DNA of 64,000 nt from Microbacterium aurantiacum (GTDB taxonomy: Bacteria > Actinomycetota > Actinomycetes > Actinomycetales > Microbacteriaceae), in assembly GCF_021654035.1 (NCBI RefSeq), contig NZ_JAJPDW010000001.1, positions 1,054,001 to 1,118,000 on the forward strand, written 5' to 3'. The position numbers and the translations under genes were made by a program. The notes beneath the pieces are model-generated. The model was not told the DNA's origin. It made no database searches and worked only from the letters and a program-made list of their open reading frames with translations. This document shows, in pieces, positions 43,746 to 52,479 of the stretch; positions within the stretch are counted from its first letter, which is position 1, and every line of letters begins with the position of its first letter.

Positions 43746-44129
43746 GAGCGCCAGCGGATGAGGGCTGCCGAAAAGCGGTGAATGGGGGAGGATGCTCAGC
43801 ATGGCCGAGGTGCTGATCTTCCACCACATCCAGGGGCTCACCGACGGGGTGCGCGCGTTCGCCGATGACCTCCGGCGCGCGGGGCACACCGTGCACACCC
43901 CCGACCTCTTCGACGGGCGCACCTTCGACACCATCGACGACGGGATCGCGTTCGCACAGGAGATCGGCTTCGATGCGCTGCGCGAGCGTGGAGTGGCGCT
44001 CGCCGACGAGTGCGGCACCGACCTCGTGTACGCCGGGTTCTCGTTCGGCGTGATGATCGCGCAGCAGCTGGCGCAGACACGGCCCGGCGCTCGCGGAGCG
44101 CTCCTCATGTACTCCTGCATCCCCGTCTC
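43746..44129 (+). repeat. Right long direct repeat flanking the R-M island
   Basis: This copy begins with the last 12 codons of an acyltransferase-like gene (ERQRMRAAEKR) and runs into the intact dienelactone hydrolase. It pairs with 39176-39561. Confidence 0.88.
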
Positions 44130-44370
44130 GGAGTTCGGTGAGGCGTGGCCCCCGGGGCTCCCTGCGCAGATCCACGGCAAGGAGGGTGATGAGTTCTTCC
44201 AGGAGGACCTGCCCGCGGCTCGCGCGCTCGCCGATTCGTCGCCGACGGTCGAGCTGTTCCTTTACCCCGGGGCGCAGCACCTGTTCGCCGACTCGTCGCT
44301 CGAGGCCTTCGACCCGGAGGCGGCCGCGGTGATGATGGAGCGGGTGAAGGCGTTCCTCGCGACCGTCTGA
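43801..44370 (+). CDS. Dienelactone hydrolase family protein
   Basis: I start at ATG 43801, nine bases after GGGGGAGG; the ATG at 43792 is too close to that site. The 189-residue alpha/beta hydrolase has the nucleophile elbow AGFSFG, the acid in EGDEFF and a C-terminal His in PGAQHLF. The family opens lactone rings or acts on small esters. This is the intact partner of the truncated copy at 39231. Confidence 0.85.
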   Translation: MAEVLIFHHIQGLTDGVRAFADDLRRAGHTVHTPDLFDGRTFDTIDDGIAFAQEIGFDALRERGVALADECGTDLVYAGFSFGVMIAQQLAQTRPGARGALLMYSCIPVSEFGEAWPPGLPAQIHGKEGDEFFQEDLPAARALADSSPTVELFLYPGAQHLFADSSLEAFDPEAAAVMMERVKAFLATV

Positions 44371-44535
44371 CCGACCTGCGGGGGAGCGGCGCTGACGTCG
44401 CGTGGGGCGGATTGTTACCGTCCGTGACTGGACTTTGCGCGATTTCGCCCTGGCCCGGCATCCGCTCCGAATAATCGGAAACACCCGACTCCGCCGCGTC
44501 TCACCGCCGGCGGGACTTCCGAGACAGGAGCCCTC

Positions 44536-45195
44536 ATGACCACCTCGAACACCATCGCCGCGGAGTTCGCCGACTTCGTCCCCGGCTTCTCGAACGCCGT
44601 CGGCCCGACGCTGACCGCCGTCTTCGACGAGGAGCAGAGCGACCTGCGTGCCGGTGGCGTGCCGGACGGGGCTGTGTCGGTGGGTGACACGCTGCCTGCG
44701 GCGACCGTCGTCGACGTCCGCGGCGAGTCGCGCGACCTCGAGTCGCTTCTCGGTGCGGGCCCGGCGGTGCTGGTGTTCTACCGAGGCGCGTGGTGTCCGT
44801 TCTGCAACATCACCCTCGCGCACTACCAGCGCACCCTCGCTCCGGAGCTCGACGAGCGCGGTGTGCGCCTGATCGCTATCAGCCCGCAGACGCCGGACGG
44901 GACGGCATCCGCCGTCGAGAAGGGCGAGTTGGGCTATACCGGCGTCTCCGACCCCGGTAACGCGCTCGCGGGCGCGCTCGGGATCGTCACCGCTCCGAGC
45001 GCCGCTGCGCAGGACGCGCACACGCAGCTCGGCTTCGCGGTGAAGGACAGCAACGCCGATGACACCCCGGCGATCCCGTTCCCGTCGGTGATTGTCGTCG
45101 ACGCCGCGCGGACGGTCGCGTTCGCGGACATCAAGGTCGACTACACCCAGCGCACGGAGACGGCGGAGATCCTCGCGGCGGTGGATGCGCTGTAG
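44536..45195 (+). CDS. Peroxiredoxin-like (AhpC/TSA) family protein
   Basis: The 219-residue thioredoxin-fold protein has the redox motif WCPFC in YRGAWCPFCNITL, with VLVFYRG before it and FPSVIVVDAARTVAFADIKVDYTQR near the end. This matches the peroxiredoxin-like proteins with a C-P-F-C active site. It should reduce peroxides or disulfides in the cytoplasm. It stands alone, downstream of a roughly 165-bp intergenic region. Confidence 0.85.
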   Translation: MTTSNTIAAEFADFVPGFSNAVGPTLTAVFDEEQSDLRAGGVPDGAVSVGDTLPAATVVDVRGESRDLESLLGAGPAVLVFYRGAWCPFCNITLAHYQRTLAPELDERGVRLIAISPQTPDGTASAVEKGELGYTGVSDPGNALAGALGIVTAPSAAAQDAHTQLGFAVKDSNADDTPAIPFPSVIVVDAARTVAFADIKVDYTQRTETAEILAAVDAL

Positions 45196-45257
45196 CTTTC
45201 CGCGTGATGCCCGCCTCGTCGTGAGTGATGTCGTGCGGTCGGAGTAGCGTGGCGCCG

Positions 45258-45656
45258 ATGCGATACGGAATCGACGCCTCGACCTTGCTGTTGATCGCCT
45301 CCGGCGATCGTGTCGTCGTGCCCACCCACACCCTTGTCGCGCCCAATCGGATACTGCCGGACCTCCTAGAACTTCTCCTCGCCGAGGTCCGCGACGGTTC
45401 TCGCGACGAGAAGGATGCGCTCGCGGTCCACACGCGCGCCACCGAGACGAAGATCCGTCTGCTCGGCGACCGGGTCTCCCGGCGCACCGCCTGGAACCTC
45501 GCGCGCGAACACGATTGGGCGGAGCTTCGCGACGCCGAGTACATCTCCGTCGCGAAGCTGCAAGCGGACGCTCTCGCAACCGCGGATCCGCGCCTCGTGG
45601 GGCTGGCCTCGACGATCGTCACCGTCGTGGAGCCCGCCGCTCTCTCGCAGGTCTGA
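45258..45656 (+). CDS. PIN-domain-like protein
   Basis: From ATG 45258 (MRYGIDASTLLLIASG) the 132-residue protein starts with a strand and Asp5, like PIN nucleases. It continues with helices and reaches KLQADALATADPRLVGLA, the typical PIN 'A-x-x-x-x-x-D-x-x-L' segment. VapC-type PIN proteins cut RNA and are paired with an antitoxin, but no small upstream antitoxin gene is visible here. It may be a solitary or domesticated toxin. Confidence 0.65.
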   Translation: MRYGIDASTLLLIASGDRVVVPTHTLVAPNRILPDLLELLLAEVRDGSRDEKDALAVHTRATETKIRLLGDRVSRRTAWNLAREHDWAELRDAEYISVAKLQADALATADPRLVGLASTIVTVVEPAALSQV

Positions 45657-45721
45657 ACCCGTACGCCACGGAGCGGACCCGGTAGTACCCCGCGAAATCC
45701 GACTCGTGTGATGCTGGGGCG

Positions 45722-46618
45722 GTGAACCTCGTCCTCCCCGACGCCGTCGTCCCGGTACTCCTGCGGCTCATGCGCGCGAATCGCACGTTCGTCACCGCGG
45801 AGGGGGCGCGCCGGCGGATCCGGGAGCGAGAGGTGCGGCCGGTGCCGTACGGGCCTCCGGGGCGGTTGCGGAGCGGCATCCGCGTCGATGTGGAACAGGT
45901 CGACGGGTGGCCGGTGTACACGATCCTGCCGCCGATGGTGCGCGGAGCCGTCGTGTACGTGCACGGTGGGGGATGGGTCAACGAGATCGCGGCCCAGCAC
46001 TGGCATCTCGCGGCGCGCGTCGCGGCGGAGGCGTCGGTGGCGGTCGTGGTTCCGATCTATCCGCTCGTGCCGTTCGGGACAGCGCAGGAGGTGCGGGACG
46101 GCGTCGTCGCCCTCGTGCGGGGGAGCATCGAGACGTACGGGGCGACGTGCCTCGCGGGGGATTCTGCGGGCGGTCAGATCGCCCTGTCAGCCGCGCTCAC
46201 CCTGCGCGATGAGGGCGTGGTGCTGCCGCAGTCGATCCTCATCTCACCCGCGCTGGATCTGTCGTGGAGCAACCCCCGCATCCCGATCGTGCAGCCGACC
46301 GATCCGTGGCTCGGCACCCCGGGAGGGAAGGTTCTCGCCGAGTGTTGGCGCGGGGACCTGGACCTGCTGGATCCGGTGGTGAGTCCCTTGTTCGGAGACC
46401 TCGCCGGACTCGGCCCGATCACCGTGTTCACCGGGACGCGCGACGTTCTGAACCCCGACGCGCACGTGCTCGCCGAGAAGGCGCGCGCGGCGGGGGTGTC
46501 GTTCGAGCTCCGCGAGGAGGCCGGGCAGGTGCACGTGTATCCGCTCGTGCCGACGCGTGCCGGGCGTGAGGCGCAGGAGCAGATCGTCGACGCGGTGCGG
46601 GTGGCCGTCGCGGGGTAG
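45722..46618 (+). CDS. Alpha/beta hydrolase, hormone-sensitive-lipase type
   Basis: The 298-residue protein (GTG start) has the HSL-family oxyanion motif VHGGGW, the nucleophile GDSAGGQ, and the acid and His near TGTRDVLNPDA and AGQVHVYPL. HSL-family esterases hydrolyse short-chain esters. No co-transcribed neighbour indicates a pathway. Confidence 0.87.
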   Translation: MNLVLPDAVVPVLLRLMRANRTFVTAEGARRRIREREVRPVPYGPPGRLRSGIRVDVEQVDGWPVYTILPPMVRGAVVYVHGGGWVNEIAAQHWHLAARVAAEASVAVVVPIYPLVPFGTAQEVRDGVVALVRGSIETYGATCLAGDSAGGQIALSAALTLRDEGVVLPQSILISPALDLSWSNPRIPIVQPTDPWLGTPGGKVLAECWRGDLDLLDPVVSPLFGDLAGLGPITVFTGTRDVLNPDAHVLAEKARAAGVSFELREEAGQVHVYPLVPTRAGREAQEQIVDAVRVAVAG

Positions 46619-46682
46619 GGAGCCTCGGGTGCCGGTGGGTGCGCTTCGAAGTCGAGTGACGAAGGAGGCGGCCGTGCTGACG

Positions 46683-47060
46683 TTAGCCCGCCCGGCGGGG
46701 CACGGCGAGGGTTGTTGCGCCCAGGGCGATGCCGGCAACTCCGCCGAGCACGCTGATGGTCGGCCAAAGCGGAACGACGGAAAGAGCGGTTTCGCCGGTC
46801 GACGGGGCTAGGTACGAGCACTGCGCGCCGAAGGGGAGCAGGGAGATCATCTCGCCGGTCGCCGTAATGCCCTCTTGGTACCTCGCGGTGAAGTCCGCCG
46901 GAGGCTGGATGTTGTAGACGCACGCTGACGCGTCTCGCGTCATCAATGGCGCCATGGCACCGACGACGCCGGCCAGGATCAGGATGCCGCCGATGGCGAG
47001 GCTGGGGATAGCGAAGCGAGACCGCCGTGACGCGGCAAGGGGCTTCGCATCGCTTTCCAT
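46683..47060 (-). CDS. Two-helix membrane protein
   Basis: I start at ATG 47060 (MESDAKPLAASRRSRF). The 125-residue protein has helices at about 17-40 and 95-120 with an extracellular-type loop holding two Cys (ACVYNI and GAQCSY), which could form a disulfide. The family is not recognised. Confidence 0.6.
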   Translation of the reverse strand: MESDAKPLAASRRSRFAIPSLAIGGILILAGVVGAMAPLMTRDASACVYNIQPPADFTARYQEGITATGEMISLLPFGAQCSYLAPSTGETALSVVPLWPTISVLGGVAGIALGATTLAVPRRAG

Positions 47061-47141
47061 CTCAGCAGTATGGCGCTGACGTCGGCGCCCTTCGTCGACC
47101 ATCAGCGGGAGGTCGGGCACGAGCGATTCCAAGCCGGCAGT

Positions 47142-47381
47142 TCAGTGGACGGGGCCTTGCTTGCCGGCGTCGGGGCCGTGCTCGGCCTCGAAGGCGGTCC
47201 GATCGCGTCGGGCGGTCCGAACGCGAATGATGCCGAACGCGACGACCACCAGCGGGAACAGCAAGTACGGTACGGCGAACCAGTTGGATGCACTCAAGTG
47301 GAGAGTGACGCCGAAGTACACCAACGCGAATCCCCACAACAGCATTCAGCGGGCCCGGAGGCGCTGACGGTCGAGCGACAT
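47142..47381 (-). pseudogene. Small membrane protein with an in-frame TGA
   Basis: The 67-codon frame from ATG 47345 (MLLWGFALVYFGVTLHL) encodes two hydrophobic helices and a charged tail. Directly upstream the same frame reads MSLDRQRLRAR followed by TGA at 47346-47348. A Trp codon there would give a single continuous 79-residue protein, so I suspect a nonsense change or a sequence error. Initiation at 47345 remains possible. Confidence 0.4.
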
Positions 47382-47601
47382 GCGTTGCTGGATCAGGGAC
47401 GGCACGGTCCCACGCGATGAGCGCCATGACGGCGTAGACGAGGATCGCGACCAGGCTCGCGACACGTCTGCCGGCGGGGAGGACGCGGTCCTTGCCGCCC
47501 CACGCGAAGTGGCCGAGCGGTGCGCCGAGCGCGAGCGCGAGCTGGAATACCGCGAGCAGACCGAGGACGACGGTGAAGGCGAGGGCGAACGGCACGGCCA
47601 T
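47378..47601 (-). pseudogene. Membrane protein with lost 3' end
   Basis: The frame from ATG 47601 (MAVPFALAFTVVLGLL) predicts two helices with a loop GHFAWGGKDRVLPAGRR, common in small actinobacterial membrane proteins. After WDRAVP the frame turns Arg/Pro-rich and overlaps the next gene, which suggests a frameshift near 47390. A one-base shift would end it at a TGA close to that point. Confidence 0.4.
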
Positions 47602-47656
47602 ACCGTAGCGGCTCCGTCCTGCCTGCGGTGGCGTCCGGCGGTGCCGCCGTGCCGGC

Positions 47657-48070
47657 TCAGAGCTTCTCGCCGGCGAGCTTCCCGCTCTGCTCGAACCACG
47701 AGCGCAGCTGCGCCTCGTCGAGGTCGTCCGTCTCGCGGATGTCGAGATAGCGCACCGCGGGGTGCTTCGACGCCTTCGGGGGTTCCGGGGTGAGCGACGT
47801 GCCGCGGTGGAACGCGATCTGCACGTACTTCGTGAAGCAGCGGAAGCTCAGCAGCCACGTCTCGCCGTCCGTGCCGTAGAACGGCTGGTTCCACTTCACG
47901 GCCTTGCGGACGTCGGGGATGCTCTCGGTGATGAGCCGGTCGAGTGTCCGCCCGATGTCGCTCTTCCACTCCGGCATCGCCGCGATGTACGCCTGCACGG
48001 GCCCATCGCCGTCGCCTTTCGGGATCTGCGGGTTCCCGCCCGAGAGCAGCCTCGGTGCCTCGTCGCTCAT
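47657..48070 (-). CDS. DUF1801 domain protein
   Basis: The 137-residue protein matches the DUF1801 (YdhG-like) family: IGRTLDRLITESIPDVRKAVKWNQPFYG, then FRCFTKYVQIAFHRG and a C-terminal YLDIRETDDLDEAQLRSW. Members are small alpha/beta proteins of unknown role. The start at ATG 48070 lies 70 bases left of a palindromic repeat. Confidence 0.85.
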   Translation of the reverse strand: MSDEAPRLLSGGNPQIPKGDGDGPVQAYIAAMPEWKSDIGRTLDRLITESIPDVRKAVKWNQPFYGTDGETWLLSFRCFTKYVQIAFHRGTSLTPEPPKASKHPAVRYLDIRETDDLDEAQLRSWFEQSGKLAGEKL

Positions 48071-48139
48071 TCATCCGAGGGTAGACGGATGCCGCGCCCC
48101 TGTGTACCCGGCGCGTGCACGGCGCGACCGTTCGCCAGC

Positions 48140-48203
48140 GCGCACCCGTTTCGTGAGCGCGCACCCGATCGGATACTCCCTCACGAAACGGATGCGCACT
48201 CGG
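48140..48203. repeat. 64-bp palindromic repeat, copy A
   Basis: The two ends form an 18-base inverted repeat with one mismatch (GCGCACCCGTTTCGTGAG against its near complement), around a centre with GATCGGATACTCC. It recurs at 48623-48686. Copies flank a small monooxygenase gene. It looks like a dispersed REP-type element. Confidence 0.8.
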
Positions 48204-48322
48204 GCGGGGTGGGTGCGCCCTTCGGGGGTCGCTGTTCCGCACACCGCCGAGACCGCATCCATCGCCCGAGACCGCATGCAGTTGGGTGTGGGTGCGGGTG
48301 CTCGGCCGCGTACGCTCGACGG

Positions 48323-48604
48323 ATGGGCCAGGTCGAACTTCGCGGACGTCTCGTCTGCGCGGACACGGATGCTGCCGCCACCGTTGTGCGGCAGTTGCCA
48401 CTGCACACCGCGCTGAGCCGTGCTGAGCCGGGGTGCCTGCGGTTCGAGGTCACGGCGACCGCCGATCCGCTGGTGTGGGAGGTCGCCGAGCGCTTCGCCG
48501 ACCGTGCCGCCTTCGACGCGCACCAGGCACGGGTCGCTGCGAGTGAGTGGGGTCGCGCGACCGCCGGGATCGCCCGCGAGTACGCGGTCACCGAGGCCGA
48601 CTGA
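48323..48604 (+). CDS. Putative antibiotic biosynthesis monooxygenase (ABM) domain protein
   Basis: The 93-residue protein (ATG 48323) has the ABM ferredoxin-like pattern: a first strand (QVELRGRLVC), a helix, EPGCLRFEVTATADP, then WEVAERFADRAAFDAHQAR. YgiN-type members are quinol monooxygenases. It is a single gene bracketed by the two palindromic repeats. Confidence 0.75.
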   Translation: MGQVELRGRLVCADTDAAATVVRQLPLHTALSRAEPGCLRFEVTATADPLVWEVAERFADRAAFDAHQARVAASEWGRATAGIAREYAVTEAD

Positions 48605-48622
48605 CCCGCATCCGCCCCGATC

Positions 48623-48686
48623 GCGCACCCGTTCCGCGAGTGCGCACCCGATCGGATACTCCCTCACGAAACGGATGCGCACTCGG
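48623..48686. repeat. 64-bp palindromic repeat, copy B
   Basis: Same length and orientation as copy A, with three differences near its start (GTTCCGCGAGTG in place of GTTTCGTGAGCG), which weaken the hairpin on that side. The last 46 bases are nearly identical in both copies. Confidence 0.8.
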
Positions 48687-48757
48687 CCGGGTCGTGCCGG
48701 CGGCGGTCACCCACGGCAGCAGCGACCCGCGGCAGCGACCCGCGCCCGCGCACCGAC

Positions 48758-49118
48758 CTACGCGTCGACCGCGACCGGGATGCGGCGGTTCACGCGCTCC
48801 GACATGACGATGCCGAGGAGTACGAGCACGGCGAGGAAGAGCGGGAAGGTCCAGAGGCCGAGCCAGGCCGACAGGGCGCCGAACAGCGGCGGGGCGAGGG
48901 TCGACCCGGTGTACGCGGAGGCCATCTGGATGCCGATGATCGCCTGCGAGTTGCGGCGGCCGAAGTTCACCGGCGTGGAGTGGATGATCGCGGGGTAGAT
49001 GGGCGCGCAGCCGAGGCCGGCGACGGTCAGGCCGATGAGGGCGAACACGTCCGTGTCGACCGGCAGTGCCATGAGCACCACCCCGAGGGCCGCCGTGAGG
49101 AAGCCGCCGCGGATTTGC
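48758..49118 (-). pseudogene. MFS transporter, C-terminal fragment
   Basis: About 120 codons encode the last four helices of a major facilitator (ALGVVLMALPVDTDVFALIGLTVAGLGCAPIYPAIIH...). The frame is cut at about 49118, where an IS3-type transposase remnant begins on the opposite strand. The first eight helices are missing, so no transporter can be made. Confidence 0.75.
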
Positions 49119-49553
49119 GCGATCAAGGACGTGTTCTCGGGCCGGATCGTGGGGTACTCGATCAGCGACCGGATGAAGGCCCGCCTCGCGGTCGACGCGG
49201 TCAACAGCGCCGTCGCACGGCGCGGGAACGTCGCCGGCTGCGTGGTCCACACCGACAGAGGATCTCGGTTCCGCGCGAGGAAGATGGTCCGCACCCTGCA
49301 CCACCACGGGATGATCGGATCAATGGGCCGCGTCGGCGCGGCGGGCGACACCGCGGCGATGGAATCGGTCTTCAGCCTGCTGCAGAACGTCCTCAACCGG
49401 CGCACCTGGGCCACCCGCGACGAGCTCCGCATCGCCATCGTGACCTGGATCGAACGCACCTACCACCGACGCCGCCGGCAGAAGCGGCTCCATGGGTTGA
49501 CCCCGGTCGAGTACGAAGCAATCATGAACACCGACGTCGCCCTCGCGGCGTGA
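49119..49553 (+). pseudogene. IS3-family transposase, C-terminal fragment
   Basis: The roughly 144 codons from AIKDVFSGRIVGYSI to the stop encode the end of an rve integrase core of an IS3/IS150-type OrfB, with HTDRGSRFRARK (second Asp) and the catalytic Glu in DTAAMESVFSLL, and the tail RRRRQKRLHGLTPVEYE. The N-terminal half and the HTH OrfA are absent. It replaces the front of the MFS gene. Confidence 0.85.
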
Positions 49554-49567
49554 CTAGAAGCCGTCAC

Positions 49568-49729
49568 CTATCTGTGCGGCAGACCCGGCTGCCATCGGTT
49601 CCAAGCGGCAAAGATCCCAACCGAGAGCCAACGAGACACGAAGAATACGACGACGGAGACCGCGGCCACACCTGCCAGACCGACGAGGACCGACATCGTC
49701 GTCCGAGTGCGGTGCTGTGTGGAGGCCAT
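49568..49729 (-). CDS. Small single-helix membrane protein
   Basis: A 53-residue frame from ATG 49729 (MASTQHRTRTTMSVL) has one hydrophobic helix (SVLVGLAGVAAVSVVVFFV) then a short polar tail ending GLPHR. The ribosome site is weak and the family is unknown. It may be a real small protein. Confidence 0.45.
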   Translation of the reverse strand: MASTQHRTRTTMSVLVGLAGVAAVSVVVFFVSRWLSVGIFAAWNRWQPGLPHR

Positions 49730-49907
49730 AGGTCGAGGCTAAGCCCCGGAGTGATTCTCGGCCAGACCACCTCGTGGGCACGCGCGGGTGCGTCCGCAGC
49801 TGGATCCCTCTACGGGAACGGTCTGGTCAGTGGCGCTTGAGGAACATGCACTCTCGCGCGGTCCTCACCCACAGACGCGCGGAATGGGCCGACGCGAGCA
49901 CGCGGTG

Positions 49908-50588
49908 TCACGCCGCCAGCGCGAAGACGACGAGCGGTGCATCGATGATGAGGTGCGCGAGCATCGTGACAGGTAGGCTCCGCCGCCACAAGTAGAGGCA
50001 CCCCAGCGCAACGCTCAGCGGCAGCACAACGAAGAGTGTGTGAGCGGGAGACCACGCCACATGCGTCGCCGTGAACAGCACTGCTGGCACTGCTACTTGC
50101 CAGAACCGCACTGCACCCGCGCGTGCGAGCGCGCCCATCGCTGCCCCGCGGAACACGACCTCCTCCGTGACCGCCGCCGTCAGCACGCCCAGCACGACGA
50201 GCTGCGCCGGACGAGCGGTAGCTGACTCGACCAGCCCCACCCCGTCCGCAGTGACCGTCGTGGCCAGCCAGGCGAGTGCCGGCACCGCGAGCATGAGCAC
50301 GACACCGGATGCGAACGCGATGAGCACATCCCGCCCGCCGACGCGACGCAGGCCGATGCCAGCGAGCGAATCGTACCGCCGCCACACCACGACCGTCCCG
50401 ATAGCGATGACCCACAGCGCACCCATACCGGCGAGTTCGGCTTGAGACCGCCATGGCGACGGCGCGGCCGCGGCGGCAGCCGTTACTGCGAATGAGGCGA
50501 TGACCGCCCCCGACGCGATGACGAGTAGAACGCGCGCGTTCCTCGCCCGCCCCTGCGGCGGATGCGCCGGACTCTCGGTGGACGCCAT
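49908..50588 (-). CDS. CPBP family intramembrane metalloprotease
   Basis: I start at ATG 50588 (MASTESPAHPPQGR), giving 226 residues. The CPBP (CAAX protease/bacteriocin-processing) motifs are present: EEVVFRG (motif 1), FTATHVAW (motif 2) and HLIIDA (motif 3), within about six helices. Members cleave or process membrane-linked substrates, some for bacteriocin immunity. No partner gene is adjacent. Confidence 0.87.
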   Translation of the reverse strand: MASTESPAHPPQGRARNARVLLVIASGAVIASFAVTAAAAAAPSPWRSQAELAGMGALWVIAIGTVVVWRRYDSLAGIGLRRVGGRDVLIAFASGVVLMLAVPALAWLATTVTADGVGLVESATARPAQLVVLGVLTAAVTEEVVFRGAAMGALARAGAVRFWQVAVPAVLFTATHVAWSPAHTLFVVLPLSVALGCLYLWRRSLPVTMLAHLIIDAPLVVFALAA

Positions 50589-50819
50589 GCTTGCAAGGTA
50601 CCGCAACGTCGGGATCGCTCGGGGATCGGATCGTGTGGATGGGCTCGTTGAGCTTCCTGGCATTCTGGGGACTGATCCCGGTGGTGTGGCCCCGGGCTGT
50701 CGAGGAGTGGTGGGTCTGTTGGACGGACTGGATCGTACCCGCGGCGGCATGTTTCACCGTGAGCTTTCGCATCCCGCTGAGGGATCGGTATATCGGACGA
50801 GACATGTCTCTACACGTAA

Positions 50820-51335
50820 GGGCAGTCGGCCTATGCCCGACTGAACGACGAGATCGCCAAGCTCGGCCCGACCAGCCAGGGCGAGAAGACCGTGCTCGCG
50901 GTCTTCCTCCTCGCCGCGTTCTTCTGGATCGTCCCGGGTCTGCTCTCGGGTATCGGAGACCTCGGAGAGCGGATGCCGTGGCTCGGCATCTTCGACGACA
51001 CCGTCGTCGCCATCGGCGCCGGCATCCTGGTACTGTTCCTCACCGAGATCACGAGCAACACCGCCACGGCGGCGACGTTCATCCTGATCCTGGGTGGGGT
51101 GGCCATTGGGGTCGGCGTCGACCCGATGACGCTGCTGATCCCCGCGGCTCTGGCTGCGACGTGCGCGTTCACGCTCCCCGTCGGCACTCCGCCGAACGCG
51201 ATCGTCTTCGCGTCTGGACAGGTGAAGATCATCGAGATGGTCCGCGGCGGACTGGTGCTCAACATCGTCGGCGCGATCCTCATCACCCTCTTCACGGTGC
51301 TCATCGGACCGTGGGCGCTCGGGCTGGTGATCTAG
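50820..51335 (+). pseudogene. SLC13/DASS anion symporter, C-terminal fragment
   Basis: After an in-frame TAA at 50817 the frame encodes about 170 residues of an SLC13-type transporter: linker ARLNDEIAKLGPTSQGEK, helices, the sodium-site-like TEITSNTATA and the second motif TLPVGTPPNAIVFASG. The N-terminal two-thirds is missing, and only GTG 50892 could start it. The 230 bases upstream hold no recognisable part of it. Confidence 0.75.
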
Positions 51336-51480
51336 CCGGGGCGTTGGGTGTGGTGGTGCCCGGCGCGGGGAGGTTCGCGCCGGGCACCGCTGCGTTGCCG
51401 GGTTCGGCGGGGTGGTGTGCGGCATCCGTTGCGAGGAATGTCCCGGGGTCGCGGCGATGGCGCCGGAGTAGTCTGCGACG

Positions 51481-52416
51481 GTGCATCCTCCGATCGAGCC
51501 GTTCGCGACCGGCAGGCTCCGTCGCCCGGGCGGGGTCGAGCTGTACTGGGAGACGTCCGGCAACCCGCAGGGCAAGCCCGCGATCTACCTGCACGGTGGG
51601 CCCGGCGGCGGGCTGGGGCAGGGCGGATACCGGCGTCGCTTCGACCCCGCCGCGCACCTCATCGTCGGCGTCGATCAGCGGGGGTGTGGGCGGAGCACGC
51701 CATGGGCGATCGATGATCTCGACCGCCTCGACGAGAACACGACGCAGACGCTGCTCGATGACCTCGAAGCGCTGCGGGAACATCTCGGTATCGACGCGTG
51801 GCTGCTCCACGGGGTGTCGTGGGGGTCGACGCTCGCGCTGGCCTACGCGCTCGCGCACCCCACACGCGTAACCGAGATCGTGCTGACCGCCGTGACCACC
51901 GGCGCCCGGTCCGAGATCGACTGGATCACGGAGGGCGTCGGAGCGATCTTCCCCGAGGCGTGGGATGAGTTCGCGCGCGAGGTTCCGGTGGGCGTGCGGG
52001 TCGTCGAGCACTATGCACGATTGATGCGGAGCCCGGATGCCGCCACCCGCGCGGCTGCGGCGGATCGCTGGGATCGGTGGGAGTCCACGCACATCTCGCT
52101 CGACCCCGCATGGCAGCCCGGCCCGCTGCACGAGGATGCCCGCACCCGTGAGAACTTCGCCACCCTCGTCACCCACTACTGGGCGAACGACTGCTTTCTG
52201 CGCGGTGCGGATGCCGTCCTCGAGCGGGCCGGCAAGCTCGCCGGCATCCCGGGGGTGCTGATCCACGGACGTCGGGACGTGAGCGGGCCGGCCATCACCC
52301 CATGGCGCCTGCACCGTACGTGGCCGGGCAGTCGACTCGAGATCGTCGAGAGCGAAGGGCACGGCGGCCCGATCGAGATGGAGCTCACGCGAGAGGCGAT
52401 CGACGGGTTCCTGTAG
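51481..52416 (+). CDS. pip: Prolyl aminopeptidase
   Basis: The 311-residue protein has the proline iminopeptidase fold: HGGPGGG oxyanion loop, DQRGCGRSTP, nucleophile GVSWGSTLAL and the His near ESEGHGG, with the cap region ENFATLVTHYW. Pip removes N-terminal Pro from peptides in the cytoplasm. Length is usual for the family. Confidence 0.92.
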   Translation: MHPPIEPFATGRLRRPGGVELYWETSGNPQGKPAIYLHGGPGGGLGQGGYRRRFDPAAHLIVGVDQRGCGRSTPWAIDDLDRLDENTTQTLLDDLEALREHLGIDAWLLHGVSWGSTLALAYALAHPTRVTEIVLTAVTTGARSEIDWITEGVGAIFPEAWDEFAREVPVGVRVVEHYARLMRSPDAATRAAAADRWDRWESTHISLDPAWQPGPLHEDARTRENFATLVTHYWANDCFLRGADAVLERAGKLAGIPGVLIHGRRDVSGPAITPWRLHRTWPGSRLEIVESEGHGGPIEMELTREAIDGFL

Positions 52417-52479
52417 TCGGGCGGTTGTGGGCGGGTCGGCTGATGGGCGCGCGCTGGTGCCGCGTGCGAGCATGAGGGC

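Noticed and set aside
48140-48686. CRISPR array from the repeated 64-bp unit
   Set aside because: Only two copies, separated by a gene, with long palindromic ends; no regular spacers and no cas genes.
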